Assembly (NCBI RefSeq): GCF_001039355.2
Contig: NW_019775502.1
Span: forward strand, 799,578 to 821,985
Length of the DNA stretch: 22,408 nt
Direction of reading: 5' to 3'
DNA from: Lingula anatina
Lineage: Eukaryota > Brachiopoda > Lingulata > Lingulida > Lingulidae
Part shown: positions 9,448 to 18,315 of the stretch, in pieces
Numbering within the stretch: the stretch's first letter is position 1
Layout of the letters: every line of letters begins with the position of its first letter
Notes under the pieces: generated by a model
What the model was told of the DNA's origin: nothing
The model's input: the letters and a program-made list of their open reading frames with translations, nothing else
The model's database searches: none
Program-made: the position numbers and the translations under genes

Positions 9448-9570
9448 CAAGGGAATTCTCGCTAAATGCAATCAATGTAAGTGGCTTAGCTGTCTGTCAC
9501 GCCTACTGAAACTGGCATGCCAGAATCCTAAGCTGCTTCAGCTGAAAGCAATTTAGTGAGAAACCCCTTG
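9448..9570. mobile_element. Foldback / MITE-like element
   Basis: Imperfect inverted ends of about 22 bp (9448-9469, starting CAAGGGAATTCTCGC; 9548-9570, ending AAACCCCTTG) enclose a second complementary pair of 11 bp (9479-9489 with 9528-9538, two wobble pairs). A perfect 12-bp palindrome, CTGGCATGCCAG, sits at 9512-9523. There is no coding capacity. The shape suggests a short non-autonomous DNA transposon; I see no convincing target-site duplication, so a hairpin RNA locus remains possible. Confidence 0.5.
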
Positions 9571-10147
9571 GAGTTGGATTGATCCTGTTAGATTGATATA
9601 GGTATGGGAACTCAGTCTAATGCTTGTTACACATTTTACTTTGATCCTAATCCACTGTTATGCAGAATTAAAATTTGATGTTGGCTATGTACCCCCGGTA
9701 GTTACAGTAAGCATAATACATCAGTGCATCAGAACTGACAGTGTCCTTTTTTCTGCATTTTTATTTTCTGGTTTTTTGTCTGTACATTTGACAGCTTTGC
9801 TGCCTTGTTAACACTTTTTCAACATAAAACAAAATGAACATTTTACTGCCATTTTTATATGACCAACTAAGAAAATTAATTAGATGGGAAAAGTATCAAT
9901 AGAACAGTGTTAAATGTCCAATTTCCTCCATTCTGAGATTCTGAACATAGTGGATGATTGAATCTGACAAACTGCAATGATATGAGTTTATTTCCATTTT
10001 TGATACTTTATTACACAATACACGATAACAAGTTTACCATCATTTCTACATAATCAACTAACAATGTTGTAAAGATGCAGTAAATGTCAAACAAACACTT
10101 TTATGTGTCTTATTTATTAAATGCCTAAGAATTGAATCTGAGGAAAT
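9571..10147. other. AT-rich stretch with one dispersed repeat
   Basis: The segment 9771-9812 (starting GTTTTTTGTCTGTACATTTG) matches 6188-6230 in decarboxylase intron 4 with only a few differences, so this is a dispersed repeat. Nothing else is recognised in the stretch. Confidence 0.6.
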
Positions 10148-10540
10148 GTGAAAAAACAGCATGACTTCTAAAACAATGGCCCGATTATACTAATTTTCAA
10201 ACTCAACCTGCATTTTCGTAAGATTGACCACTCCTGTGAGTTTAATGACAATTGGTCTATCTGTTTTTCTTATATTGTGTTTACAGTGTTGCATATATGC
10301 TAAAAAGTGAAAAAACAGCATAACTACTAAAATAGTGGCCCGATCATGCCGATTTTCGAACTTGACCTGCGTTTTAGTAAGATTGATTACTCCTGTGAGT
10401 TTCATGACAACAGGCCTATCGGTTTTCCTTAAAATGTGTTAACAGGGTTGCATATATGCTGAGAAGTGAAAAAACAGCATAATTTCTACAATAATGGCCC
10501 GATCATGCTGATTTTCGAACTTGACCTGCGTTTTATGAAT
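10148..10540. repeat. Tandem repeat, 159-bp unit, about 2.5 copies
   Basis: Units start GTGAAAAAACAGCAT at 10148, 10307 and 10466, i.e. a period of 159. Shared internal marks are TGGCCCGAT, ACTCCTGTGAGTTT and TTGCATATATGCT. A further diverged copy lies at about 13786-13940, directly before the second tandem array. The units carry no protein coding I can recognise. Confidence 0.85.
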
Positions 10541-10615
10541 ATTCATCAGCTCTGTAAATATAAAGCCAAAAAGTAAAACTGCCCTCCACTTATCGTGCTA
10601 ACAAGGAAAGTGCAC

Positions 10616-10639
10616 GGCGCCGGCATCGGCGCCGGCATC
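10616..10639. repeat. GC-rich 12-bp tandem repeat
   Basis: GGCGCCGGCATC is present twice in perfect tandem, followed by a diverging third start. It stands out sharply from the AT-rich surroundings. Confidence 0.85.
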
Positions 10640-10659
10640 GGCGACGACAGACGCAGGTG

Positions 10660-11103
10660 ATGGCAATATGTACAGACACATCTGTGTCTGTACATAAAAA
10701 TGACATTACTCATCCAACCAGGAGAAATCATGCCTTATTACCATGCCAGCAGGTAATGATAGCCCTGCAATACTATGCAACAGGCACATTCCAATATGTT
10801 GTTGGGGACCCTTTGCAAGTGTCCCAGCAAACCGCTTGGCGTGCAATTCATCATGTATCAAATGCTCTTGCAGCAAGGATTGGGGATTATGTGGAATTTC
10901 CAAATGCACAAAATATGGCCAACATCAAAGATGGGTTCTATAGGATGAGAAACATACACTTCCCAGGTGTGATAGGTTGTGTTGATGGTACTCACATTTG
11001 GATTAACACCCCTCACTGTTACGAAGCTGACTATGTGAACAGAAAAGGATATCATTCAATCAATGTGCAAGTTATCTGTGACCACAAAATAAATAATAAA
11101 TAA
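10660..11103 (+). pseudogene. PIF/Harbinger (HARBI1-like) transposase, truncated at both ends
   Basis: From about 10705 the frame reads THPTRRNHALLPCQQ, then IALQYYATGTFQYVVGD, PLQVSQQTAWRAIHHV (the helix-turn-helix region of the family) and FPGVIGCVDGTHIWI, which carries the first catalytic Asp (codon 10984-10986) of the DDE nuclease, followed by YVNRKGYHSINVQVICD. Family members are about 350 residues long. Here similarity stops right after VICD, the usual RWPGS..DS segment with the second Asp is absent, and a TAA follows at 11101-11103. The N-terminal ~80 residues of the family are also missing. The ATG at 10660 lies in unrelated sequence. The protein cannot be an active nuclease. Confidence 0.85.
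10668..10695. repeat. Perfect 13-bp inverted repeat with a 2-base centre
   Basis: ATGTACAGACACA (10668-10680) faces its exact complement at 10683-10695. It lies at the point where similarity to the Harbinger transposase begins, so it may mark a junction between two elements. Confidence 0.85.
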
Positions 11104-11119
11104 ACAACACAATAAAGAG

Positions 11120-11173
11120 ATTTTCTTGTGTTGAATAATTGGGCTTTCGTTGTCTCTTCCCTGAAGTTGCCAT
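11120..11173 (-). pseudogene. Start of a Harbinger Myb/SANT-like second protein, truncated
   Basis: Reading down from the ATG at 11173-11171, the minus strand encodes MATSGKRQRKPNYSTQE and then turns into an unrelated hydrophobic run. A basic start followed by RKPN[FY]S..E is typical of the Myb/SANT-like DNA-binding protein that accompanies the transposase in Harbinger elements and helps it enter the nucleus and bind the ends. It points toward the truncated transposase, tail to tail, with only about 20 bases between the two breaks. This fits a large internal deletion. The call rests on a short match plus context. Confidence 0.5.
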
Positions 11174-11340
11174 TTTGACCCCTTTCTGTATAGGGCTTTT
11201 ATAGAATACATGGTAATGTCTTGACCAGTACTTCCCTCAGCCTGCAATCAGCTCAACTTTCACTGTCACTGCCTTTTGTTTGGCGTAACTGACCCTGTGG
11301 TTTTGTGGTTTTCCTATGAATACACCATTCTAGCCAAATC

Positions 11341-11467
11341 TTAGCAAGCAACTAGTAAGAATGATTCTTAGTTTGGTTTTATGGAATAGAAATTAGTTGA
11401 TTGCTAACAAGTATACAACTAGGGATTTAGAATCATTCTAAGGTCTAGTATCATGGAATTGGCCCCT
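11341..11467. mobile_element. Probable Harbinger-type transposon end with subterminal inverted repeats
   Basis: The segment ends (plus strand) in CATGGAATTGGCCCCT at about 11452-11467; on the other strand this begins AGGGGCCAATTCCATG, resembling the G/C-rich outer ends of PIF/Harbinger elements. Inside are TTAGCAAGCAACTAG (11341-11355) opposed by TTAGTTGATTGCTAA (11393-11407), one mismatch, and AGAATGATTCT (11358-11368) echoed by AGAATCATTCT (11429-11439). Repeated subterminal motifs of this sort are usual transposase-binding sites. The partner end is not visible upstream of the transposase fragment. Confidence 0.5.
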
Positions 11468-12425
11468 GGTAGTTGTCTTGTAGCTGAGAAATAACTGAAA
11501 CGGTTTCTTCTTTGTGGCAATGGGCACTGTGACAACAACAACAATGATATCGATAATTAGAATACCTCTTCTTGTATAGTGAATGGCTAATTGAGAATAA
11601 ATCTTACTTGCATTATGGAATATTAACATAATTTAGGATAGGTACCCTTAGTGTTAGAGGACTACCGACAACTCTACAAGACATACAGTTGACGTAGCGA
11701 CAGGAAAGTGGTGGTGAGGGTGAAAAGCAATCTCTTCCAGCATGCCATTTGCTTTCAGGCGAACAACACTTATGAGTTGGGGAAAAAAAACCTCAATTTT
11801 CAACACAAACGCAATTAAAAACAAAATTAAGAATTTTTTTGCAAATCATTACAATGATAATTATGACAATTGGGGTCTTTTTTTGCTGTTTTATGTGTCA
11901 GTTGAAAGAGACGCCAAATTTCAATACCACCCGCGTTTTTAGCCATTCTGCACAGCGTACCGCGGTAGAGCCTCTTTAAATAGGGCGTTTTTTTAAACGC
12001 GAACATTATTCGCTTGAACTTTTATTTACGGAATCTGATGTGTACTGTAATAAATCATGAATCCCAATGGCATTATATTTTGTCTTTTCCAAGGCAATAT
12101 CAATGCTATATTAGTGTCTTAATATTAAAATTCTAAATTTACATGTAACATCAAAATTAATTGATTCGTAAACGTATGATAGGGTCTCTAAATTCCACAT
12201 CCTGAGTCTTTTTTTTTTTTTTTTAATAAGATATCAGCTTCTATAATACGCGTACAATGTGTTCTCTCAAGACAGACAGTTACTTGGGGGTGATAGATGA
12301 TCACTGAGAAGATCACTTTTGGCAACATTTGGTCATGTCTTTAATCTGTAAAAATGTTCAATAAGGTATTATAACACCTCAGATAAGTTAAACAAAAGGT
12401 GATTTATATACTTGACATGTGTTAA
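11468..12425. other. Unassigned AT-rich sequence
   Basis: No gene is recognised. A poly-T run of 16 lies at 12209-12224. Short open frames on both strands look random in composition. Confidence 0.4.
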
Positions 12426-12620
12426 CAGGGACGGATCCAGGATAATTTGAAAGGGGGCCCAGAAAAAATTGGTGTTTTGAAGAGAAAACCATGCCCTTTG
12501 GCATGGTTTAGAACCATGATTTAACTAGTCAGAATTCTAATTTCAAGAGGGGAATATTGGTGTGATATATTTTTCAGAAACCGAAGGGGTTCAGGACCTC
12601 TCAGGTGAGCTACAGGTCCA
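12426..12620. mobile_element. Partial copy of a short element beginning CAGGGACGGATCC
   Basis: The start CAGGGACGGATCCAGG (12426-12441) closely resembles the end of the complete element at 12861, so the two probably share a terminal sequence. No matching opposite end is found nearby. Inside, AAACCATGCC (12486-12495) and its exact complement (12500-12509) form a 10-bp stem with a 4-base loop. The right boundary is a guess. Confidence 0.35.
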
Positions 12621-12860
12621 TATGGCCCTATTTTAACTTTTTTAAATATTCCCTAAATGTCATTGTGTAACGTCCCCCAAACTTTTCAAAAACATTGACC
12701 AAACTTTCCCAGGAAATATTTTCCAAATGTTGTTCTTAACGTTATGGAGACAAAAACATAGCGTTCCTTAAATGTTCTTACATCATTCTTTTGTTAACTG
12801 GAGGGGGTGGGATCGATACGCTAGGTTTTTTTTTCATTATTTCCACGGATAATACAGTTA

Positions 12861-13033
12861 CAGGGGCGGATTTAGGCCGTCTTCTGGGTCTTCCAGAATA
12901 GAAGACGGTCAGATTTTCAAGTTTACATTGATGGGTATCTAATTTTTTCTGTCGGAAGACGGTCAAAAATGAAGGATGAACCAAAAAAAGAAATTTGGAA
13001 GACTGTCAGAAAATATCTTTGGGTCCGCCCCTG
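12861..13033. mobile_element. Complete MITE-like element with 5-bp target duplication
   Basis: Perfect 10-bp terminal inverted repeats (CAGGGGCGGA at 12861-12870, TCCGCCCCTG at 13024-13033) are flanked by AGTTA on both sides (12856-12860 and 13034-13038), a clean 5-bp target-site duplication. At 173 bp it has no coding capacity. The motif GAAGACGGTCA recurs at 12901-12911, 12955-12965 and 12998-13008 (one change), and in reverse at 12875-12884; such repeats are typical of subterminal transposase-binding sites. I cannot name the superfamily; a 5-bp duplication argues against Harbinger (3 bp) and hAT (8 bp). Confidence 0.8.
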
Positions 13034-13038
13034 AGTTA

Positions 13039-13704
13039 TGGCAAATGTCCGGAATAGTGGATGAAAAGTTGGTTAGAACAAGTTTTTGGATTTCATGTCT
13101 TAACTTTGGAATCTTTAAGGTGTGTGCAAAAACTATCTATAAGCAAATATTTATTATCGCTTCTTATAATAGTTTGCCACGCTTATATTACGGCAGACAT
13201 TGTCATACTGAGAACATTAACCAGTACCTAATTAACAGTGTAGCAGAAAAATAGCTGTAAGTTTTTAACTTATTGACACTTCCCAAGTACTATTCATAAA
13301 ATGTCTGGGACCCCATACACAGTTAAATACATTTTGATTTTTAAGCATTGAAAATGATAAAAAATATACAGTCAGATGATTGTATGCTAGTACAGGTGAG
13401 TTAAAGATTGATTACCATCCCAGTGCATAAATGAAGCTTTCTTGCATATGTACAGCATATTGGTATAAATTACAATTTTTCACAATAAAGTTCAACAAAA
13501 AAATTATAAAATTAGAAATTATATCTCAATACAAGCACATAAGGATGTCTTATGAACACAGTTGCTGCATGGCTGGTTGCATCCCCCCCTTTCAACTAGA
13601 GGATCAGAGAGGCGATACCGCCTCCAGATATTGTACCACCAGCTGGAGTAAGCACATTCATATGGACCCCTCCCAAAAAAAGGGACACCACCACCAGTCT
13701 TGTG
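13039..13704. other. Unassigned sequence
   Basis: No gene, splice structure or clear repeat is recognised until the direct repeat at 13705. The 92-codon frames here are shadows or chance. Confidence 0.4.
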
Positions 13705-14805
13705 CTTGACAAGCTCTATAAAATTCAATAAACAAGAGTTCTCAAAATATGCAAAAAAAAAAAAAGAAAAAAAAAAAAAATAGAAAAAACATAACTGTTA
13801 AAATGGTCCAAACAAGCACATGTTCAAATTGACTTGTATTTTCCTAACATTGATCACTCCTGTGATTTTCTAGACAATAGACCTATTGGTTTTCCTTCAA
13901 ATGTGTTCTCAGTGTTGCATATATGCTGACAAAAGAGAAAACCTAGGGACAACACTGCGCAGATCTCTGCTAGTTTTGAAGATATGAGGGGCAAAAAGTA
14001 GTGGTGTAAAAGTAGGTCAAAGGTCAATTTCAAGGTCACAGTATATGACTTCCTCTACAAGTTTAACAGTAACTAAGGGTATTTCTTTGCAAATTTTGGA
14101 GATATGAAGGGCAGGAAACATGCAAAGTGCAGTTCATCATAAAGAGTAAGTCACAGGTCAATTTCAAGGTCACAGTAAGATTGCCAGTATGTGACTTCCT
14201 ATTCAAGTTAAATAGTAACTTTGCCAGTTTTCGAGATATAAGGGATAGAAAATTTGCAAAGTTCAGTTCATGATGAAAAGTATGTCAAAGGTCAATTTCA
14301 AGGTCACAATGAGATTACCAGTATATGACTTCCTATACAAGTTCAACAGTAACTGCCAGTTTTGGAGATATAAGGGCTAGAAAATTTGTAAAGTTTAGTT
14401 CACAGTGAAAATTAGGCCAAAGGTCAATGTCAGGGTCATAGTTAGATTGCCAGTACTCAGTATATGACTTCCTATTCAAGTTCAATAGTAACTTTGGGCG
14501 TATCTTTGCCAGTTTTGGAGATATAAAGATCAGAAATTTTGGAAAGTGCAGTTCATCATGAAAAGTAGGTCAAAGGTCAATTTTAAGGTCACAGTTAGAT
14601 TACCAGTATATGACTTCCTATTCAAGTTCAATAGTAACTATGGGCTAATTTTGGAGTATTTCACATTTTATTTTCACCACTGAATATCAGATGTTGAACT
14701 TTTTGATAGAGTGATATATATGCCTAAGCCGTATCGAAAACAAAAAAACAGATACCACCTTCAGTGTTGCACTTGACAAGCTCTTCAAAATGCAAAAAAC
14801 AAGAG
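13705..14805. repeat. Composite repeat block bounded by 34-bp direct repeats
   Basis: A 34-base sequence beginning CTTGACAAGCTCT occurs at 13705-13738 and again at 14772-14805 with four differences. Between them lie an A-rich run (about 13753-13780), a diverged copy of the 159-bp repeat (about 13786-13940) and the ~134-bp tandem array. The arrangement suggests one composite repeat family or an insertion that duplicated its borders. Confidence 0.55.
13936..14655. repeat. Tandem array, ~134-bp unit, about five copies, with nuclear-receptor-type half-sites
   Basis: Each unit contains TTTTGGAGATATAAGGG-like sequence, AGTTCATCATGAAAAGT, then a half-site cluster, then AGTATATGACTTCCTATTC. The second half-site starts at 14021, 14155, 14289, 14421 and 14574, giving spacings of 134, 134, 132 and 153. 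In copies 1 and 5 the cluster contains AGGTCAAAGGTCA (14014-14026 and 14567-14579), a perfect direct repeat with one-base spacing (DR1). A third half-site follows seven bases later; in copies 1-3 it is TCAAGGTCA. Protein coding is not seen. Confidence 0.85.
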
Positions 14806-15197
14806 GTCTCTAGCATTAACGGATCCAGAATTAGAGAGAGTTTTCAGTTTTGGCATCTAATGGCTGCTACTCCCGTGAAAATGCACCGATTGACCCCAAA
14901 CTCACAAAGATGAAAGATGACCCTAAGGGTAACACCTGTCCATAATATTATAGATTAGATCTGCACAGTTTCTGAAAAAAAGCAGAAATAATTTTTTTTT
15001 GGCAAAAATTTCCCATTTTTAGAAAATTTTGGCCCATTTGACCTTGAAATAAAGGTCAAAGTTCAAATCTGAGGGCATATTTGAAATCTCCACATCTGAT
15101 TTTCGGTCAGTCATCTATAGAAATTTTTCCCATAATTCCTTCTGTTTGGGAGATATTTAGCATTGAATTTTCAAAATTTTTGACAAGGGTGCGTTTC
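14806..15197. repeat. Probable dispersed repeat with a further AGGTCA pair
   Basis: No gene is seen. TGACCT at about 15039 faces AGGTCA at 15053-15058, which is followed one base later by AGTTCA (15060-15065), a DR1-like pair. The style matches the preceding array, so this may be another part of the same repeat family. Confidence 0.4.
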
Positions 15198-15245
15198 AAC
15201 AAGCATCACACCCAGGCCAATGCACCGACAGAGACAAAAAAATGG
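15198..15245 (+). pseudogene. Possible scrap of a Harbinger transposase C-terminus
   Basis: With one extra base removed from view, the order Gln-Gln-Ala-His-Thr...Pro-Thr-Glu resembles the family segment around the third catalytic residue (a YN.AH.R.R..IE.TFG pattern). It is short, frameshifted and on the same strand as the 10.7-kb fragment. The match is weak. Confidence 0.2.
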
Positions 15246-15289
15246 GGTTCAAGTTGAGATTATATGTGACCTAAATTCAAGAGCTGGGG

Positions 15290-15460
15290 ACACAGGTCCT
15301 TGCGGTCTAGGAGGAGAAGCGGTAACGGTGACTTAATTGTTTCCGGCGCCCGACTGCGGAGCCGGCGGAGCTGTACGAGACGGGTCGGGACTAAAACCAT
15401 GAGTACCGCCAGCATACACGCTGGTGGTACTAATGAACTGAAGGCCAAGCTAATCATTCA
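15290..15460. other. GC-rich island with a 12-bp stem hairpin
   Basis: This stretch is clearly richer in G and C than its surroundings. GTACCGCCAGC (15403-15413) faces GCTGGTGGTAC (15420-15430), one wobble pair, extended by an A-T pair to a 12-bp stem with a 6-base loop. Both strands have open frames of about 62-65 codons (plus 15300-15488, minus 15260-15457), and neither resembles a family I know. The downstream 15461-15715 is AT-rich with nothing recognised. Confidence 0.4.
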
Positions 15461-15759
15461 ATCAGGAAAGAAAGAAATGTGCAACTAGAGACTGTTCCTT
15501 TGTATCTGATGACATATTGGAATATGATGCTGAAGAGGTGAAAAAGTTCAATCATTCTCTGGAATAGTAATGATGGATAACTGCTTGGAGCACATAATTA
15601 CAGCCGACTTTTTCTCCTTTAACTAATACACACAAAAACAAAATTTTAGATAAAACCCGATAATAAAATCCTGGATACGATTAATAACATGACTAAAACA
15701 AGATTTATAAAACAATGTTATAGTGAGGAATGACGACAGCAGTTTGGAGCTTTCGAACG

Positions 15760-15765
15760 TTTATT
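15760..15765 (-). terminator. LTR polyadenylation signal AATAAA
   Basis: AATAAA on the minus strand, just after the inferred start site, as in compact gypsy-type LTRs where the R region carries the poly(A) signal. Confidence 0.6.
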
Positions 15766-15797
15766 CACCGACTCTTACTTCATACAACTTCACAAAA

Positions 15798-15805
15798 TAT
15801 TTATA
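15798..15805 (-). promoter_or_regulatory. LTR TATA box
   Basis: TATAAATA on the minus strand, inside the LTR. Transcription would be expected to start about 25-30 bases further down the minus strand, near 15770. Confidence 0.6.
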
Positions 15806-16253
15806 CTCAATTTCTCCGTACTGATCACGCACTTACTTGTTTTTCTTTCCATTGTCTTTGCGTGATTACAAAATATTTTCCATTCGCATGTTGCAAGTCA
15901 CCATGCAACATTTCCTTATTAGGTAATCCCTAAGATACTTGTTTTCAATTAAAGATATCTAAAATATTATTTGGATTACTCATACTTGGACCTTATCCAA
16001 AACTCAGTTATCATGTGATAAATAGATGATCAAAATTAAAATATGTTATGAAATTAACCAATCACATTAACTGTTACTAACTTTGACCTTTTCCATCTTT
16101 TTCTGACACTAAAAACATGTTCTACACTTGTTGACTCTTGGTGAAACTTAACTTACACTCAATGACTTTTTGTCTTTTTTTTACTCATTTGATTCCGCTT
16201 TAATTGTAATCTGTAATTAGTGAAAGTGTAAGTAATTTGCTTTACAACATACA

Positions 16254-16265
16254 CCCCTTCTTCAA
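16254..16265 (-). other. Polypurine tract for plus-strand priming
   Basis: The minus strand reads GAAGAAGGGG immediately before the LTR start. This is the standard position and composition of the primer for second-strand DNA synthesis in LTR elements. Confidence 0.65.
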
Positions 16266-16679
16266 AAGAAGTCGTCCTCGAATTCTAAAACTTTACAACA
16301 TACGCTCCTTTTTCATTTTTTTAAGCAAAGCAAATACTAAATAACATAAAATACTTAAATTTTCAAAAAACTTAAATGATAAGGTCACAGATTTGTCATC
16401 AATTTAAATGTTATACGCAAGTTCATCAATTTCTGCAAAATTAATTAAAACAATAATAAAATTAATGATAACCTTCGTTAAACACTCCATGTCTATCATA
16501 AAGTCAAGCAAAAATATAACTAAGAAAGTTAACTTAATATAATTAATTTACACATAAAATTTAAAAACACATTCGACATGAAACCAAAAATATTAATTTG
16601 AATCTCTTATTATGGCTCTGAAACACTTTATTATACAGTTTTCTCTTTCGGTCATCATTAAAGACATATGAGGAATGCA

Positions 16680-16807
16680 CTACATGAGACAATAGGGTCG
16701 GCCGTCCCCTGTCCAATGAACAGCATTCATCACAACGTTGCTACCAGCGCATCGATCATGATGAAGTACCTTTTCATCTTCATATTTGTCCACATTGTAG
16801 CTCTCCC
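16680..16807 (-). other. Exon-like GC-rich island, possible terminal exon of unknown gene
   Basis: On the minus strand a pyrimidine-rich run ending CACAG (to 16808) precedes 42 open codons and a TAG at 16680-16682. The first two bases complete a split codon (phase 1). The peptide includes ESYNVDKYEDEK and VVMNAVHWTGDGRPYCLM with two Cys. Base composition is near even here while both flanks are strongly AT-rich, the usual look of an exon. I recognise no family. The plus strand is open over the same bases too (ending in a CPHC motif), so the strand is not certain. It lies inside what should be the retroelement, which is odd. Confidence 0.35.
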
Positions 16808-18315
16808 CTGTGATGATTATAAGAGAAACACTTGTTCATGATAATTCAATCCACGGGTTTTATAAAATTATACTGATAAATAAGTAAGTCTCAAAATGTG
16901 AGAATCTTCCTTAATGCATATCATCAGTTTCATGTTATCATCATTAACAAAAGTTAAATACACTGTGCATATAACAATAATCATTTGTTCAAACATCTAT
17001 GACCGACAATCATAATATTGATAAACCAATTATATTTATAATTATAACAATTCACACATTTAATACTTAATACACAATATGCAATATGTTATTAACATGC
17101 AATAACATTGTAAATCAATTAAAATACAGCACGCCAATAATAATGATCATGGTTACATGTAACACACAAAATGTTCATTATTATATATCAAAGTACATAG
17201 TGATTTAAAAAAAATCATAATATTCATCAGGATTTAAGTGACAAATTATTTCCGTGCATCTCGCACACTCTCAATAATAATAATGACATATAGATCAGTG
17301 TCTGAAATCCTTTAAGTAGCAATAAGAATGAATCATAAAGTCATTAATATTTTGTGATCGTACACACACTTCTTATACCAAAAGTTCACTCGCAAAGATT
17401 AATGCGTTAAGTTTATTATAGACATGTGTAGCAAGTCAAGTCAAATTCAGATTGGATTAAAATTAATCTGCATTATGATTATATGATTCGAACTGAATAT
17501 AGAAAAGTGCACAAGCATATTTAATGCGCAAAAATGCATTATATTCACTCTTGAATAATTTTCTGGGTTTAAAAACTGTGAAAAGTGACAATGGGATAAC
17601 TCGTTCCAAAATAAAGTTTTTTTTTATCATAATGTTTATACTTGTCAAGCCATGTCAATGTTTTGACAGATGTAGTCTGTAGATACAAATACTTAAATGA
17701 ACTTGTCGCAATTATTATAGTTATTACTTCACTTTGCAATATGAATGAATCTGTGGTTCTAAGTTTCTTCAGCTTATTAATTTATTTTGTTGCGAAATTT
17801 TATAATCACTACAGTATAGTAAGTACTATATCGTTTACGTATACTTCTTCTAGTAAAGCCACAACTAGTGCCAATTGCCTGACCTTGATAAATACAGACC
17901 AAATTTCATCAATAAGCTCTGTATCCCAAATAAATATTTGAGGTGAATCATCTTTCCTCTGCTAGAATAGCATCTGCAATGCAAGTATAGGTTTGCTCTT
18001 AATTGTCTCTTGCTGTTTGAGCCATGTTTAGCAATCTCAAATGATAACTTATCTTTGGCAAGAAAATGAGAAAAAATTGTGAATATAACTGAAGCTGATT
18101 CTGAATTTAAAGGTTCACTAAATAAACCATTGTGTTTCATGTTGAAAATATACATGTTGAATAGAAATAATGAAACCAATCCAAATTAATGGAATGTAGC
18201 TGTGCTATCTTAGTGTTGCTTTGACAACTTGCCACTTGGGTGGGAAATAAAAATACATCTTAGTTCAAATTGTAAAAGCTAAAAAAAATTTGAATGACAC
18301 ATTAATGACAACTAC

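Larger units (their letters stand above)
15716..16253 (-). repeat. 3' long terminal repeat (538 bp)
   Basis: On the minus strand it begins TGTATGTTGTAAAG directly after a polypurine tract and ends TATAACA, so it has the usual TG...CA ends with a TGT/ACA inverted pair. It contains a TATA box and, about 35 bases on, an AATAAA signal in the expected order for U3-R-U5. The flanking AACAA (15711-15715) would be a candidate target duplication but the other end is not in the window. The left boundary is inferred from the TGT terminus. Confidence 0.7.

Noticed and set aside
10148-10540. CRISPR-like repeated structure
   Set aside because: Units are contiguous 159-bp tandem repeats without unique spacers, in a eukaryotic context.
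13431-13728. Open frames of 92 and 69 codons on opposite strands
   Set aside because: Low-complexity and repeat-derived composition, no recognisable motif, overlapping each other.
15730-15933. 67-codon plus-strand open frame
   Set aside because: It lies inside the LTR, antisense to the element, over its TATA and poly(A) signals; a shadow.
17809-17961. 50-codon minus-strand frame (contains WDTELIDEIWSVFIKVRQLA)
   Set aside because: Looks protein-like, but a second frame over the same bases is also open and looks equally plausible; no start, splice site or family supports either as a gene. Mentioned only as part of the post-pol puzzle.
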